A stretch of 64,000 nucleotides of DNA, from positions 15,726,372 to 15,790,371 of the forward strand of contig CM066915.1 of NCBI GenBank assembly GCA_033964015.1. The letters are read 5' to 3'. This DNA comes from Scolanthus callimorphus. Lineage: Eukaryota > Cnidaria > Anthozoa > Actiniaria > Edwardsiidae. The notes under the pieces were generated by a model that made no database searches, was not told the origin of the DNA, and worked only from the letters and a program-made list of their open reading frames with translations. Shown here one piece after another: positions 1-32,998 of the stretch; position 1 is the stretch's first letter, and every line of letters begins with the position of its first letter. The position numbers and the translations under genes are program-made.

Positions 1-208
1 TTCCCGTACGTGGAGCGGCATTGCCTGATTTATCCACGGCACTGTAAAACAAGAAATGGAGTCCAGGGGGAACCATTTTGATACCTTTGAATCTCGGCCC
101 TGCACGCCACGAGTTGTTATCGATACCAATTTCCGTGCCCTCGGGAACATCAAGACACAGGATTATTCCTCCATTTGCAAAACGCTTTTGTGCTAACTCC
201 TGGTCCAT
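1..208 (-). CDS. AAR2: AAR2 splicing factor, first coding exon (5' part, continues beyond the window)
   Basis: Reading leftward from the ATG at 208-206, 69 codons are open to the window edge and begin MDQELAQKRF. The motifs PEGTEIGIDNNSW and GPRFKGIKMVPPGLHF match the start of the AAR2 family, which in animals opens with a Met/Asp/Pro-Glu-Leu-Ala stretch followed by GTE-GID-NSW and G-KF-GVKMIPPG-HF. AAR2 (A1 cistron splicing factor) is known to bind the RNase H and Jab1 domains of Prp8 in cytoplasmic U5 snRNP particles, keeping Brr2 off until nuclear maturation. No stop or splice donor occurs before base 1, so the exon continues outside. The start fits the family, and the upstream DNA looks like a housekeeping promoter. 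Family identity is recognised from memory; I am quite sure of it. Confidence 0.88.
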   Translation of the reverse strand, partial: MDQELAQKRFANGGIILCLDVPEGTEIGIDNNSWRAGPRFKGIKMVPPGLHFLFYSAVDKSGNAAPRTG

Positions 209-383
209 GCTTTACATTTAAATGAGAAAACAAAGAGAAGAAAGGGTTTTACGCGAAAAACAACCGAAACAAATTTCGCGGCCTTTTTTACCTCTTGTCC
301 GCCATCTTGGACGTTGAGTTGACGTTTGGAAACTGGGTAGGAATCAAGAAAACCACAGGATACCCATCATACTACTGGGGCAA
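209..383 (-). promoter_or_regulatory. AAR2 5' UTR and probable promoter with a YY1-like motif
   Basis: The sequence behind the AAR2 start carries CCGCCATCTTGG at 299-310, which on the minus strand is CCAAGATGGCGG. That is the core of the YY1 site often found just at or downstream of transcription starts of housekeeping genes in animals. It lies about 91-102 nt upstream of the ATG. No TATA box is evident. Promoter role is inferred from position and motif. Confidence 0.45.
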
Positions 384-638
384 CTCGATCGTTAGCCTGC
401 TCGCAGGCTCTCTTTGTTTCAGTTGAAGTTTTCGTTTTTATTGGGCGCGCGGCGGACTACACGCGGCAGGAATGGCAGAGCGCGTGCACGTTGTTTTGAG
501 GCTAGTTTTTTGGTAGAAGCTTTTTGAGAGTTTTGTGTACATTCAGAGTCCACAGGAAACCCACAAAAACGCGCGCAAGCTGCAATTCCCGGCGTGCTTC
601 GACACCAGAAGAGCCTGTGAGGAGGCTACTCGATCGTC
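384..638. repeat. Short inverted-repeat element (MITE-like)
   Basis: CTCGATCGTTAGCCTGCTCG at 384 onward recurs, imperfectly and inverted, near 610-638 (AGAGCCTGTGAGGAGGCTA). The outline is a ~255-bp non-coding element with ~28-bp terminal inverted repeats. No clear target-site duplication was seen. From 639 to 1000 I see nothing beyond short GCGCAAGCG-type repeats near 720-830. Confidence 0.5.
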
Positions 639-1000
639 GCGTCCCCAGTTTTTGACTTTTCTTTTTGACTTTTTTTTTTTACTCTACAATAAATTTCCCT
701 AAAGGCTGGTTGTCACTGAACGCACAAAGACAAGCGCAAGGCAAGTGTGAATCATAGCGACGCAAGCGCGAGCCTAAAATCAACATTGACTTGCGCGCGT
801 TCTAGACACAAGCGCAAGCGAAAGGAAAGACAATAGTTGCGGTTACACTAGCGGCTTTTCCCATGGGGGACCCTCATCTGGCCCACAGGGGAAATATTTT
901 GTGTGTGTAACCGTTCTTCCCAGATCTAATTAGCCATGGTCCAGGAAGGCTCCCATGGATACGTCAAAAAGAACCAAGAGTTCTCCTGTGACAGTTCCAG

Positions 1001-1165
1001 GGGCCGGTTCCTCGAAGGTCAGTTAAGAGTTATCTGTTCCTCGAAGGTCAGTTAAGAGTTATCTGTAGATAAATGCTTATCCAACGGATAAATCCTGAAC
1101 AAATCCTATACAACAGATAACTTTTATCCATGGATAACTTTATCTAGCCTTTCAGGAACCGGCCC
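1001..1165. repeat. MITE, family 1 copy A (TIR GGGCCGGTTCC)
   Basis: The element starts GGGCCGGTTCC and ends GGAACCGGCCC, each end flanked by CAG (998-1000 and 1166-1168), a possible 3-bp target duplication. A second copy lies at 30965-31100. Copy A has an internal tandem duplication: a ~29-bp segment starting GTTCCTCGAAGGTCAG occurs twice (1007-1035, 1036-1064) but once in the other copy. Confidence 0.75.
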
Positions 1166-1169
1166 CAGG

Positions 1170-1506
1170 AAATTTAGTTCCATAGGCGGTTCAGCCAATC
1201 ACGTTGCAGGCAAAAAGCCATGACTCAGTGCAAAAGACGCCTGTTCAGTGCAAAAAGGATTCTAGTCCCTATCTATCCTAGATAGGGTGCAAAGCGAAAG
1301 CGCGTCTCAGTGTTGACGGCGCGATATGCGGAGTTCCAGGTCATGGAAAACTATCACAAAATGAAATTTAGTTCCATAGGCGGTTCAGCCAATCACGTTG
1401 CAGGCATAGGATAGATACAACCTCGATCCCAGGGCCTTTCCCTTCGCTTGTGGGAACCCTGGGATCGAGGTTGAGGATAGATAGGGACTACAATCCTTTT
1501 TGCACT
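1170..1506. repeat. Nested direct and inverted repeats
   Basis: Three structures overlap. A 43-bp direct repeat (TTAGTTCCATAGGCGGTTCA core) lies at 1170-1212 and 1364-1406. A 33-bp inverted repeat with one mismatch (core AGTGCAAAAAGGATT) lies at 1247-1279 and 1474-1506. A 16-bp perfect hairpin stem (AACCTCGATCCCAGGG) lies at 1419-1434 and 1457-1472. It reads as small transposons inserted into one another. Confidence 0.65.
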
Positions 1507-3262
1507 AAACACTATCACAAAATGAATCCGACCGAAGCAGCGAATTCACTCGTATCATAGTGATTAAATGTGAAGCGTATACTAACCAGAAACTCACGGG
1601 TTCGAACTTCGTTGATGATTTTTTTAGGGTTAGTTGGTGTCGCTTATACCGGTTCCTTGGGAAACGCGCTGTCTTTAGCGGCATTTCGATTTCAGTACCC
1701 AAGCCCCCGGGCCTAAAAAAGGTATAACCAAAACGGGCGTGGCTTAGTTGCAGCTTTTCAGACATGTTTTCCCTCGTAACATGTTTTCTCTCGTATTTTT
1801 TTTACTATGGAAAATAGGCAAAAAGACGCATTTCTAAATTTAAAAATACTGCACTTTTGGCTCCCTGTGATTCTGTGATGACGGTCAAAAGCGCACGGTT
1901 TGTGTATCTTGGGTACTGAATATTTTATACCACAAAAATCAATCGAAGATTCCGCCCCCTGATGGAAAAATACACCATTATTTCCTTTCAACGTGTGGCC
2001 AAAATGAATGGGGTAGTGCATGCTGAAGATCATATATGTACTAAATTTGGTGGAATTTCGGTAAATTTCAAATTAGGTACTAGTGGCACTTTATTTAGAG
2101 CTAAAAAATATATCTTCATGCACAACATAATGAAAACAAAATTATTCATCTGATGCCGATGTGTGTATGTTTGTTCTTATTTTCATCAGATACTGCATGG
2201 CAGATAGACCAACCTTTTAGCGTTAAAATGATATATGAACGACGTGGTATAAAAGGTGATGCGATACGAATTTTTCCCGCGACACCCCTCAAAGGTATAC
2301 TCATACCTTAAGAACTCGATAGATTTTTCATTTTTAACAAATATCTTTATGAATTTTAGTATGTATTTTAAGGTATGGGGAAAGGTTCAAGGGGTCGTGG
2401 TTTGGCAAAATTGTTGTCAGGCAGGCATTTTTTAAAAAGCTTTTTGAAGAGTAAAATATGATATTTTAATACCTAATAATAGATAATTAATAAAATGAAG
2501 AATTATTTGTCAACAAAAAGTTTTCCCGTTTGGCTAAGTTTTAGTCCGTCAGAACATATTTAAATAGAACCACCCATCATCTTGACGGACTCAAAGGTGT
2601 GCTACAAAAGTGTGGCAGTGATCACCAGTGATTTTCAAAATGTTTCTATGTTCCAATTTTGTGACGGTCTTTCTTTCAATCCGAGCTTTTTCTGTACTAT
2701 CTAACTTCAAAAGGCAATAAAATCCTAAATATTGAACATACAAGAAAGGCATATATTATCTACGTACTTTTCTGGTGTTTGCGTTTACTCTCTTTGCGTT
2801 TACTCTCATAACACACGTCCTGTACACAAACAGAATGGTCAATACGAATGTTTTTACTCAGGGTAGGGTTTTCATCCCTTCGCTTCCGGAATAGGGTCGC
2901 TAGCTAGATCACCACTTTCTCTCAACACGGTAGAACGACAAAGGATTTCCGATGATCCATGTGTAGCTATCAGCTAATCTCACCTCAGGGGCGCGACGTT
3001 CCTATGTCCAGCGAAATTTAATCATCGTACAAGAACCGATTTTCTGAGGAGATGGAAATATTTTGCTACATCTGTTTGGAACTTAATGTACCATGAAACA
3101 AAAATTTTAATTTGGGAACAAGAAATTAGCTGGTATGCAAAGGTGGGCTGAAGCCTGATTATGAGGGCTTTGCTGTTTAAAATGTTTCAGGACGTTTACT
3201 GTGCGATTCGCCAGCACAGGAGACTAGGTTGTCGTGGGTTATAGCTACAGGCCCAATAGTCG
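1507..3262. other. Intergenic, nothing recognised
   Basis: AT-rich sequence. The open frames here are short and match no family I know. No promoter, RNA gene or clear repeat could be supported. Confidence 0.5.
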
Positions 3263-3268
3263 TATAGT

Positions 3269-4067
3269 CCCGGCATAACTAATCGAACGTTCGGTAATCG
3301 AACTTAATCGAACACCAATCGTTCGATTGATTTTGATTGAGTTCGGTAATCGAACTCACCAAATTTTTTTTCAATCAAACATAATCGAACGTTCGATTAC
3401 CGAACAATGTTCAATCAAACCCAATTGTGCTTCAAATTTAACACAGGCATTTTTCTAAATCGGAATCAATCACTAACCAAGATGAGCACCTTAGTTCGGC
3501 TCGCCTGGCGCATACTGGGAACTGCACCGCACATGAACTGCAGGTGTTAATGAGACGTTAATCCAATAGTCCCGAATAGTTTTGTTGAAGTTGAATGTTT
3601 TTTCTTATCATATCCCTCATAGGTCTGTAACAGTAATAAAGACTCAGGCACCAGTCATGATTGAACTATGGGTTTATTGAGTGATTTTACTGGGATTTTC
3701 TTATAAAACTGAGTTTTTTCAGGTTTTGTTGTTATAGGCTAAGTGTCCCAGCTGACAATGAAATTTGAATAAATCTAATAGTTATGTTAACTGTTCATGG
3801 CCGTCTATTTGTTGTGTATTACCCTATTGCGTGTCACTGATGAATCTTACCCAATTTCTAAAGTCATGCAAAATTTCCGAACAAAATCGAACTTAATCAA
3901 ACCAATCATTTTGATTTATGTTCGATTGAGTTCGGTAATCATACTCACCAAAAAGTTTTGTTCGATTATGTTCGATTACCGAACCCAATCAAAACCAATC
4001 GAACGATTGGTGTTCGATTAGGTTCGATTGAAATTTTGTTCGATTTTGTTCGATTAGTTATGCCGGG
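3269..4067. mobile_element. MITE with 20-bp TIRs and a perfect 6-bp target duplication
   Basis: Both ends carry CCCGGCATAACTAATCGAAC (inverted at the right end), flanked on both sides by TATAGT (3263-3268 and 4068-4073). The 799-bp body is non-coding. Its subterminal ~150 bp on each side is built from repeated GTTCGATTAGTTC-like words that pair between the two ends, so the single strand would fold strongly. The transposase superfamily cannot be assigned from a 6-bp duplication alone. A non-autonomous DNA element is the natural reading. Confidence 0.88.
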
Positions 4068-4073
4068 TATAGT

Positions 4074-5334
4074 GGCTCGTTGAAGCTGCTTGCCTTTTAC
4101 AAACGCGAGAGCCTTGACCTTCACATATACATTCGCTTTCTAAATAACACCTCAGGACGTGTTAGCACGACAAGTGCTGAAACATCGCATCTTTAAGTTG
4201 GATTAGAACAGAAAAGAAACCTAAACTGAAAAAATTCGTTTCAGAAACATTTTCTTCTGGATGCTAAAGCGTGAGCGGTTGAATGCATTGCGCGCCTAGA
4301 AGGTGGTGTGCAGTTTGAATTGTGCAGTGCGAATTCCTTTCTGGAAGCCCATTAGTGACGATTTTATCAGCTATAGGTAGGTATCATGCTAATATGTCTT
4401 CCACATCCGTCTTATCATACAATTATTGTGAATTTATTGAGCACAGGCCGCGCTATCGCAGCTATCTCATCTTACATCCTAGTATTTCAGGTTTCTTTTT
4501 TATATTGTTTGTTAAATTTGGCACCTTGTATCCTCGATCATGTTTTCGATGTTGACAACAATTACAGAAACAGGCGCTGCAAATTTTGAAGAAAAAAAAC
4601 CACAGCTTGCCCACCACACGGATGACTGCCCTTTTTGCTGTCAAACCCGCGCGCACCGAAGCATGACTGAGAAATACGTCACTCATTTGCACGGCTTGGC
4701 TCGTTGAACATGAACATTTATTACACGAAGCTTCTTTCTCGAATTATCCGGTCTTAATTTGATGCTATGGCTGTGTTCCTACTTCAGAGGTGAACTGCAG
4801 ACGTGTTCGTTTCAGTTTTAAAAGGTAGCGTTTGTTTCTTACGAAACAGTGCATAGAAGAAGCGATATTTCCGGGTCTATTTCGTGTTGTTCATATATTA
4901 CCACTAACAATACTGCTCACCTTAAACCTTACCGGTATGCATTATAAATACTATGTTGCGTGCTCTTCATTAGAAGATTGGGATTTCTTTGGAGGTTTGT
5001 TTTGAGATTTTATAGTTTTAATACTTTATTATTCTGAAGTCTGCTTCCCGTTGTCATGCAGCAGTTTTATAGTTCCTAAGCATGATTGAAATTCTGGAAA
5101 TTCAAAGCTGGTTTCCACTGGGCATAAGCATAAGCATAGGCATATATCCTACTAACTGGTGTAACTAACTATCAAACTAACTATGGCATGCAGTTGTCTT
5201 TTAGATATACTATACACTAAACCTTATGTACTGGCCTTATGCCCCACCGGGGATGATGAGGCCTAAGTAAGTATACACTAAACCCTATGATGTCTATATC
5301 TCATCCAGTACACTCATGAAGGACACAAGAAACA
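4074..5334. other. Region upstream of the Eph receptor gene
   Basis: No gene recognised. This stretch should hold the promoter and 5' UTR of the receptor gene that follows, but no motif is distinct enough to mark a transcription start. The in-frame stop TGA 18 nt before the proposed ATG limits the coding start. Confidence 0.35.
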
Positions 5335-27267
<21,933 letters not shown>

Positions 27268-27612
27268 TGTGGTATGCTCGGGTTTCTCTCAAATATGGGC
27301 TGTTCGGAAGGTTCGACGAAAGTAAAAAACATGGAGACGTTCAGGGTTAAACTACACCGTATAGATTTTCTTGATGGGCAGTCAAGGAAAAACAGATCAG
27401 TGGCGGATCCCGAGGGGGTTCCAAGGGAATCAGAACAATGAGAACTTATTGTGATACCAAGACCGCTCGTGGACGAGCTCTCAATAATATATTGCCCTAT
27501 CAGTCTTGATCGAAGTGAAGAAGAAACGGAACCCCCCTTGGATCCGGCTTTGGTGATACCACAGAATATTTGATACTTTGTATTTTAGTTTGTTAGGTTA
27601 GCCGTTAGTTAG
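27268..27612 (+). other. Eph receptor 3' UTR region with a small inverted repeat
   Basis: No canonical AATAAA occurs here; the first downstream is at 27671-27676, inside an inserted element. An inverted pair (TGGCGGATCCCGAGGGGGTT at 27411 and its approximate reverse ending near 27550) suggests a ~140-bp MITE within the transcribed 3' end. Confidence 0.5.
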
Positions 27613-28311
27613 TACACCTGTTTCAATTAACGTTGCTCCACAGGTCACCCAAGCTCTTGTTTCATATTTTAATAAATTTGAATGAATTAAGGCTGTTTTA
27701 GAGCACTCTGCATAGCTTGCATTTTGGCTGTTGCAGTCGAAATTTGTAAAATAATGAAAATAAAAGAATTGTTCAATCATGTTGTACTTACTTGTTTATT
27801 ATCCCTTTGTGATCTCCTCTGGGAAGTCTTAAGCCATTTGGATCACTTTTTCGAGAGATATCATTCACAAAAATGGCTTAAGACTTCCCAGAGGAGATCA
27901 CAAAGGGATAATAAACAAGTAAGTACAACATGATTGAACAATTCTTTTATTTTCATTATTTTACAAATTTCGACTGCAACAGCCAAAATGCAAGCTATGC
28001 AGAGTGCTCTAAAACAGCCTTAATTCATTCAAATTTATTAAAATATTAAACAAGAGCTTGGGTGACCTGTGGTTGCTCTGCAAAATGTAAAACCATGAAC
28101 CATGAACCATAAGTCGTAATGGAAATTCCTGCCTAAAACGAAGCGGTTCACGCCAAATTGTGTCTCAAAGTAGTAAACAAAGTGACATTGGGTGGTTTTA
28201 GTTTAGTTTGGTTTGCCAAACTCGAGGAAAATACGAGAACTAGCGTCTTCATTATGATGCATGGTTCATGGTTTTACGTTTTGCAGAGCAACGTTAATTG
28301 AAATAGGTGTA
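27613..28311. mobile_element. Nested MITEs: outer element interrupted by an inner one
   Basis: The outer ends TACACCTGTTTCAATTAACG and (inverted) CGTTAATTGAAATAGGTGTA bracket 27613-28311. After subtracting 27639-28071, the outer element reads as one inverted-repeat unit whose next arms (GTTGCTCTGCAAAATGTAAA at 28072 and its reverse near 28274-28293) continue the pairing. The inner element is flanked by GTTGCTC duplications. Confidence 0.85.
27639..28071. mobile_element. Inner foldback MITE, ~200-bp arms
   Basis: Starts CACAGGTCACCCAAGCTC and ends with its reverse. The two arms match almost perfectly for about 200 bp around a ~30-bp centre (ATTTGGATCACTTTTTCGAG region), so a transcript would form a long hairpin. 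Target duplication GTTGCTC at 27632-27638 and 28072-28078. Near-identity of the arms implies recent insertion or gene conversion. Confidence 0.9.
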
Positions 28312-29621
28312 TACTTGAACAGTGAGTTTCCTTAAATATTTTCAGCAACAAAAATCAAGTCGAATTTTGACATTTTTATAGTGCATTGTTAGGGCTACAC
28401 TTCTGTCGATGCTGCTCTTTTTTAATTTTTCCATTTTTATTACAACTATTCGACACGCACAGCTTTGTATATAAATGTGAGAAGATTTTTTGATACAATA
28501 TTCTTAATTTGCAAGCTGCAAACCACTGAAATGGAAAAATAATAGAATAATAGAGATATATGCGACATTTTCAAAGAGAAATTGAATGAAGAAAATTTGA
28601 AGCTAAGAAAAGAAATGAAATGGCAGAAGAAAATGCACGAACGGATTACACTTAAGTAACTGTAAACAAAGTAATAACAAATAAATAGAATAAAGTTTTG
28701 CACATTCTGTCTCTTTCTTCCGATGTGGCTTTCGTCTCTGTCGCTTTCGTCTCACTCAAAAAGACAAACAGTCCTGAAAATGGGCAGAGTAGGAAAGTGT
28801 GTGTGTGTGTGTATGTACGCGACCATGTTTCGGAGGACCAGAATGTGAATGCACACCAGGTTTAGGAGGACCGACAGGTATACGGGAACCGATCCCCGGT
28901 CCTCCTAAACTGAAACTGAAACGACCGGATATTGTTACCAGAAGGTCCCCTCCTTGTTTTCTGAGTTGTCTTTCTAAACCATCCAGAATGCGATAACGTG
29001 TGTAAAAACACACGGTCCTCCTAAACCACCCATCATGGGTTTCATTTTCAAATCGCGTTATTTTTATTTTTACTAATAGCATTAGACTACTTACAAGGGT
29101 ATTGCAATATTAATGAAAAAAGGAGTTCAAAAACGTTCTCTCGCTCGAATACACTCCGGCTAAAATTTGTGTATCAAAAATTGAAACAGGTCCTCCTAAA
29201 CCTCAGTATTCACAGGTCCACCACCTAAGCCAAACTCTCTAAAACACCGCGATACACTGCCAGTTGATAAGTTACTGAATTTGCTTTGTTTCTAACCTAC
29301 GCCCCCTTCACACCAAAAAAAATGCCTTTTTTGACGCACATTTTGGTCTCCTACAAGACCCAAACCAATGTTTTGTCTAGGAAGAATTCCACCCCTCCAA
29401 ACTACCCACAATGTGTTAAAATCTATTGTTCTAATAAACTGCGACGACAGGAATCCAAGACAGTGATAACATAGTACAAAATATAGTTTCTATTACTAGT
29501 TGTAGCTCTCGCTAAAAGTGCCAACGAGCAATAGAACAGTGAATCATGTTTTGCCCTTTTGAAAATATTAGTTCCTCTGACTCACTGCTGCCCTAATTTC
29601 ATTTGGCCGACTATTCTATAT
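28312..29621. other. Intergenic with dispersed GGTCCTCCTAAAC words
   Basis: No gene. GGTCCTCCTAAAC occurs near 28898, 29012 and 29190, and inverted (TTTAGGAGGACC) near 28861, with a GT microsatellite at 28797-28812. This suggests a decayed element. A short open frame rich in Gly-Pro-Gly near 28830 is a by-product of that repeat, not a collagen. Confidence 0.4.
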
Positions 29622-29853
29622 TCAATAGCTGTATTCACACTAGAGACGAGTTTCCCGTCTGAGACGAGTTTCTCGCCTTGAATATGGTTCCCTTTTCTTC
29701 TGTGATCACGTGAAAACAATTTTTTGAAGAAGAAAGTTTAGACAGATAACAAGCAAGTGTTTCTGAGCAGAATTGACATAAAGCAGGGACTTTTTCTGAC
29801 GAGAAACTCGTCTTAGACGAGTTTTCCGTCTCTAGTGTGAATACGGCTATTGA
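29622..29853. mobile_element. MITE with TIR TCAATAGCYGTATTCACACT
   Basis: 232 bp. The ends pair for ~50 bp (TAGAGACG followed by GAGACGAGTTTCTCG). Inside, GAGACGAGTTT is itself repeated. No certain target duplication. Confidence 0.8.
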
Positions 29854-30964
29854 TCCGCAAAGCGGACTGACTGTAGGTCACTTTAGGGACAATATCTACC
29901 TCTAAATTTCATACATGTAAAGGGTGCACTTCCATGAGCATATGAACAAGCTAAATCACTATGATACCTAGCAATGATTGTGTAATAATAACAGCGCGAG
30001 AACACAGCATCGCGGCGTTGGCTACACGGGCGCACTTCAGAAATGGGCCATGGCTCAAATAGTAGATTTCTCTTCTGATACTGATAGTGTTCAAGTATTT
30101 GGTTACCACTTGAATAATAATGAGCTTTCAAAATCCTAGCACGTGATTGGCTAGTGCTTACACCACTCTGAACTCGATAATTTTTCTCCTCGCACGGCTC
30201 TATAATGCTGCGCCGCCTCGCAGCCTCGCCTCTTGGCTCGGCTGCTGGTTGGCAAAAGCACTTCTACGTGTGAGTCAAAGTGAAATTCTACCATGGAATC
30301 ACAGACAACCGTTGACCAACATTGTAAAGCCACACAGCGAAAAAAAAAACCCAAGGCCGTAGCGCTCTTAGGGGCCCCCCAGTTTTTCCCCAAATAATCC
30401 TTAAAACTCACGATTTTGCACCCTGCATATCAAAGTTCCCCCAAACATGCGGTAATTTTACATGCTGGGCTCTAAATTTTCGGCGCGCTTCGCGCTCAAA
30501 AGAGATCTTCTTTTTTAGTAACTTTCCCTAAAAACTATCTTCAGTTTTTTAGATGTTGTCCCCCCCCCCAGTTTTTGTAGGCTTGCTACGGCCCTCTGGA
30601 AAACACGAGACAAGTTTGATTTTCACGTGTTTCTCCGGCATCCCAAGTGCGTTTATCTCATTATAAATCACAGAAATCCGATTTTTTATAACATTGCTAG
30701 GATATGACGCGCGCTGATTGGTCCAAATCTATTACACCGATAAAGTAATGGTTCTCTCTCGCCTGCGTCTCGTGATTTTACAACGTTGTCGTGTCTCTCC
30801 CAACATCACGCGTGCTCTATTGCGCCGATAAAGTCCGAAATCTTTTATAAAATAGCATTGCATGAAAAGTTGATTTCCCCTATTCACACCAATCTAGAAT
30901 TAGACGTGCGTTCTGCAACTTGATTGGCTAGGATGCACGATTTCTACACAATGGACAATTCCAG
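29854..30964. other. Intergenic, nothing firm
   Basis: Contains a C-run near 30560 and short GC-rich stretches. No gene, RNA or repeat boundary could be supported. Confidence 0.4.
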
Positions 30965-31100
30965 GGGCCGGTTCCTAGAAGGTCAGTTAAGAGTTATCTG
31001 TAGATAAACGCTAATCCAACGGATAAATCCTGAACAAATCCTATACAACAGATAAGTTTTATCCATGGATAACTTTATCCAACCGTTCAGGAACCGGCCC
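30965..31100. repeat. MITE family 1, copy B
   Basis: 136 bp, GGGCCGGTTCC ... GGAACCGGCCC with CAG on both sides (30962-30964, 31101-31103). Same core as copy A at 1001-1165 (GGATAAATCCTGAACAAATC) but without the internal duplication. Confidence 0.85.
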
Positions 31101-32310
31101 CAGGGTGACTGCGTGCGCTACACGAAGGTCGTTGAGTAATGCCTAATGTACACTAGCGGCATGACATAAGAATACAAAATTTTGTGAGCATCGCGACATA
31201 AGGGACCGTGGCATAATTATCAGGGGGTGGGCTGAAGATAGGGGGGCACGACGTTAAATTTTCCTTAAAAATAAAGGGAAACAAGTAAAATTATAGAAGT
31301 TCAATGCAATTTTGGTCTAAATGGTAAGATGAGTGTGATTTTTAAGAACCCGACATCCAAACAGGGCCTACATATCAATACATAAACTTATGGAGTACAG
31401 TAAAGTTAAAGGGGCTGTGTCACGGTCATTTGAATAAATTCGTAAATGCAGCTCTAAATTTGTATGCAATCATCCCCAAATCACTTATATCATTTGGCAT
31501 TATTATCACTACGCGCGGCCTTCGAAGCGAAGGCGAACAAGTTGTTTACTAAAAAAAGAAAATAATGTGGAACCGAAACATAAACTTGCCATTCAGTCTG
31601 GGGAATCAGATTCGACAGCAACGGACAGAACACCGACGAAAAATGGAGGGCTCCGGAGATATTGGTTGAATTTATCTGGTTTTTGTTGTGCTTTCGTTTC
31701 GCGGGTCGAGAACGGGAGGATTGGCGAGAGCTGACTAGAATTAAGCCTACAAAAAACTGTAGTTAAAAAACATTTGCCATGTTTTCATTTGTATTGCCTT
31801 TTGGGATTCTTATTACCCTGCTAGCAAAGTAGATTTTTATGTGCTTTTAAAAGTTGTGATTGTTTTTGTTTCATGTATTAACCTTAGTTTGTAATCTCAA
31901 CGGGTGAAATAATTGTGACCGATACGATTTTTTTGCCTTTCATCTAAGCTTACAGTATTCAATTCGGTTGGACGAACACCTCGGGGGACTTTTAAAAGGC
32001 ATGGGTCCATGCGGCCACGCCCTTAAAACATTCAATCAGTCCTTAATTTTTGATGAATTAAAGATAGGCTTCTTGTTCTGATATAATGTCATAGGTCTCG
32101 TCATTCTTGATAATTTTGTTGATTGTCGTTCCCATGGGAACCAATTCTTACCTTTGACCTCAATTTTAAGAAATGAAACTTCAAAGCTTCGGGAGTATCG
32201 GAAAGCTTCGGGAGTATCACATCTCTCTTGAAACCATCCTATGGAAATGGAAGGCTATCAAGTAGTATTTATCACTCCAATTCGATATCTTGCACAACAT
32301 TTCTAATTTC
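31101..32310. other. Intergenic, nothing recognised
   Basis: No coding frame, repeat end or RNA gene was recognised in this AT-rich stretch. Confidence 0.4.
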
Positions 32311-32607
32311 GAAGTTATTACCACTGTATGCATTGCTACGCGACCTCAAAATTCAATGTTGCGATGGGCGACTGGCGAGTTTTAGCCGTCAATCAAACCA
32401 AAACGCTGGATTCGGCTGCTTTACTGGATCAATATTGATTGCAAAATCAATCAAAATGGTTTTAAGCTATCCTTTGGCTTCCCTTGCCTAGAATGTTTAA
32501 CTCTCTGTTCAAGAAAATTGATATTACAATTTTCTTGCGTAAAATCGCCCATCGCAACAGTGAGTTTTGAAGGTCGCGTAGCAATGCATACAGTGGTAAG
32601 GGATATC
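32311..32607. repeat. Foldback element, ~60-bp arms
   Basis: TTACCACTGTATGCATTGCT, followed by ACGCGACCT and TGTTGCGATGGGCGA, near 32318-32373 is inverted near 32547-32602 with a few mismatches. Non-coding. Confidence 0.7.
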
Positions 32608-32998
32608 AAATTTCACAGTGTCCTAAAATAGGATTCCTAATGACATGGACATTTTCTCGAATTGGAACAGATATACCTGTGGTGACCTCGCTGCGCTCGG
32701 GCGCAAATGATGCTACTCGGGCCACAAATAAACCATATGCCCTCCAAAAGTCATGTTATTGTCCTATTAAGGAGGCTGCCTACAATTTTTTCTGCCCTCG
32801 ACCACCAAACTTTGTTTGCCTGCCGTTCAAGTACACAAACTTGTACCGGTCTGAGCTTTCACATGTTTACCCTGGAGGGTTTGAACTTTATTGTAATGTG
32901 TATTTTGTTGTGATCGGAGTTAGCAACGTAATAACCACACCCTTGTTTATTATTAGGGGCCAGTAGAAGCGTTGCTCGACCTAAACTTTTAAAACTAG

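Noticed and set aside
3797..4021. 74-codon frame starting with a hydrophobic segment, considered as Eph exon 1
   Set aside because: It lies in the MITE at 3269-4067 and ends without a donor in the needed phase.
28799..28996. Gly/Pro-rich frame resembling collagen
   Set aside because: No Gly-X-Y periodicity; arises from repeated GGTCCTCCTAAAC words.
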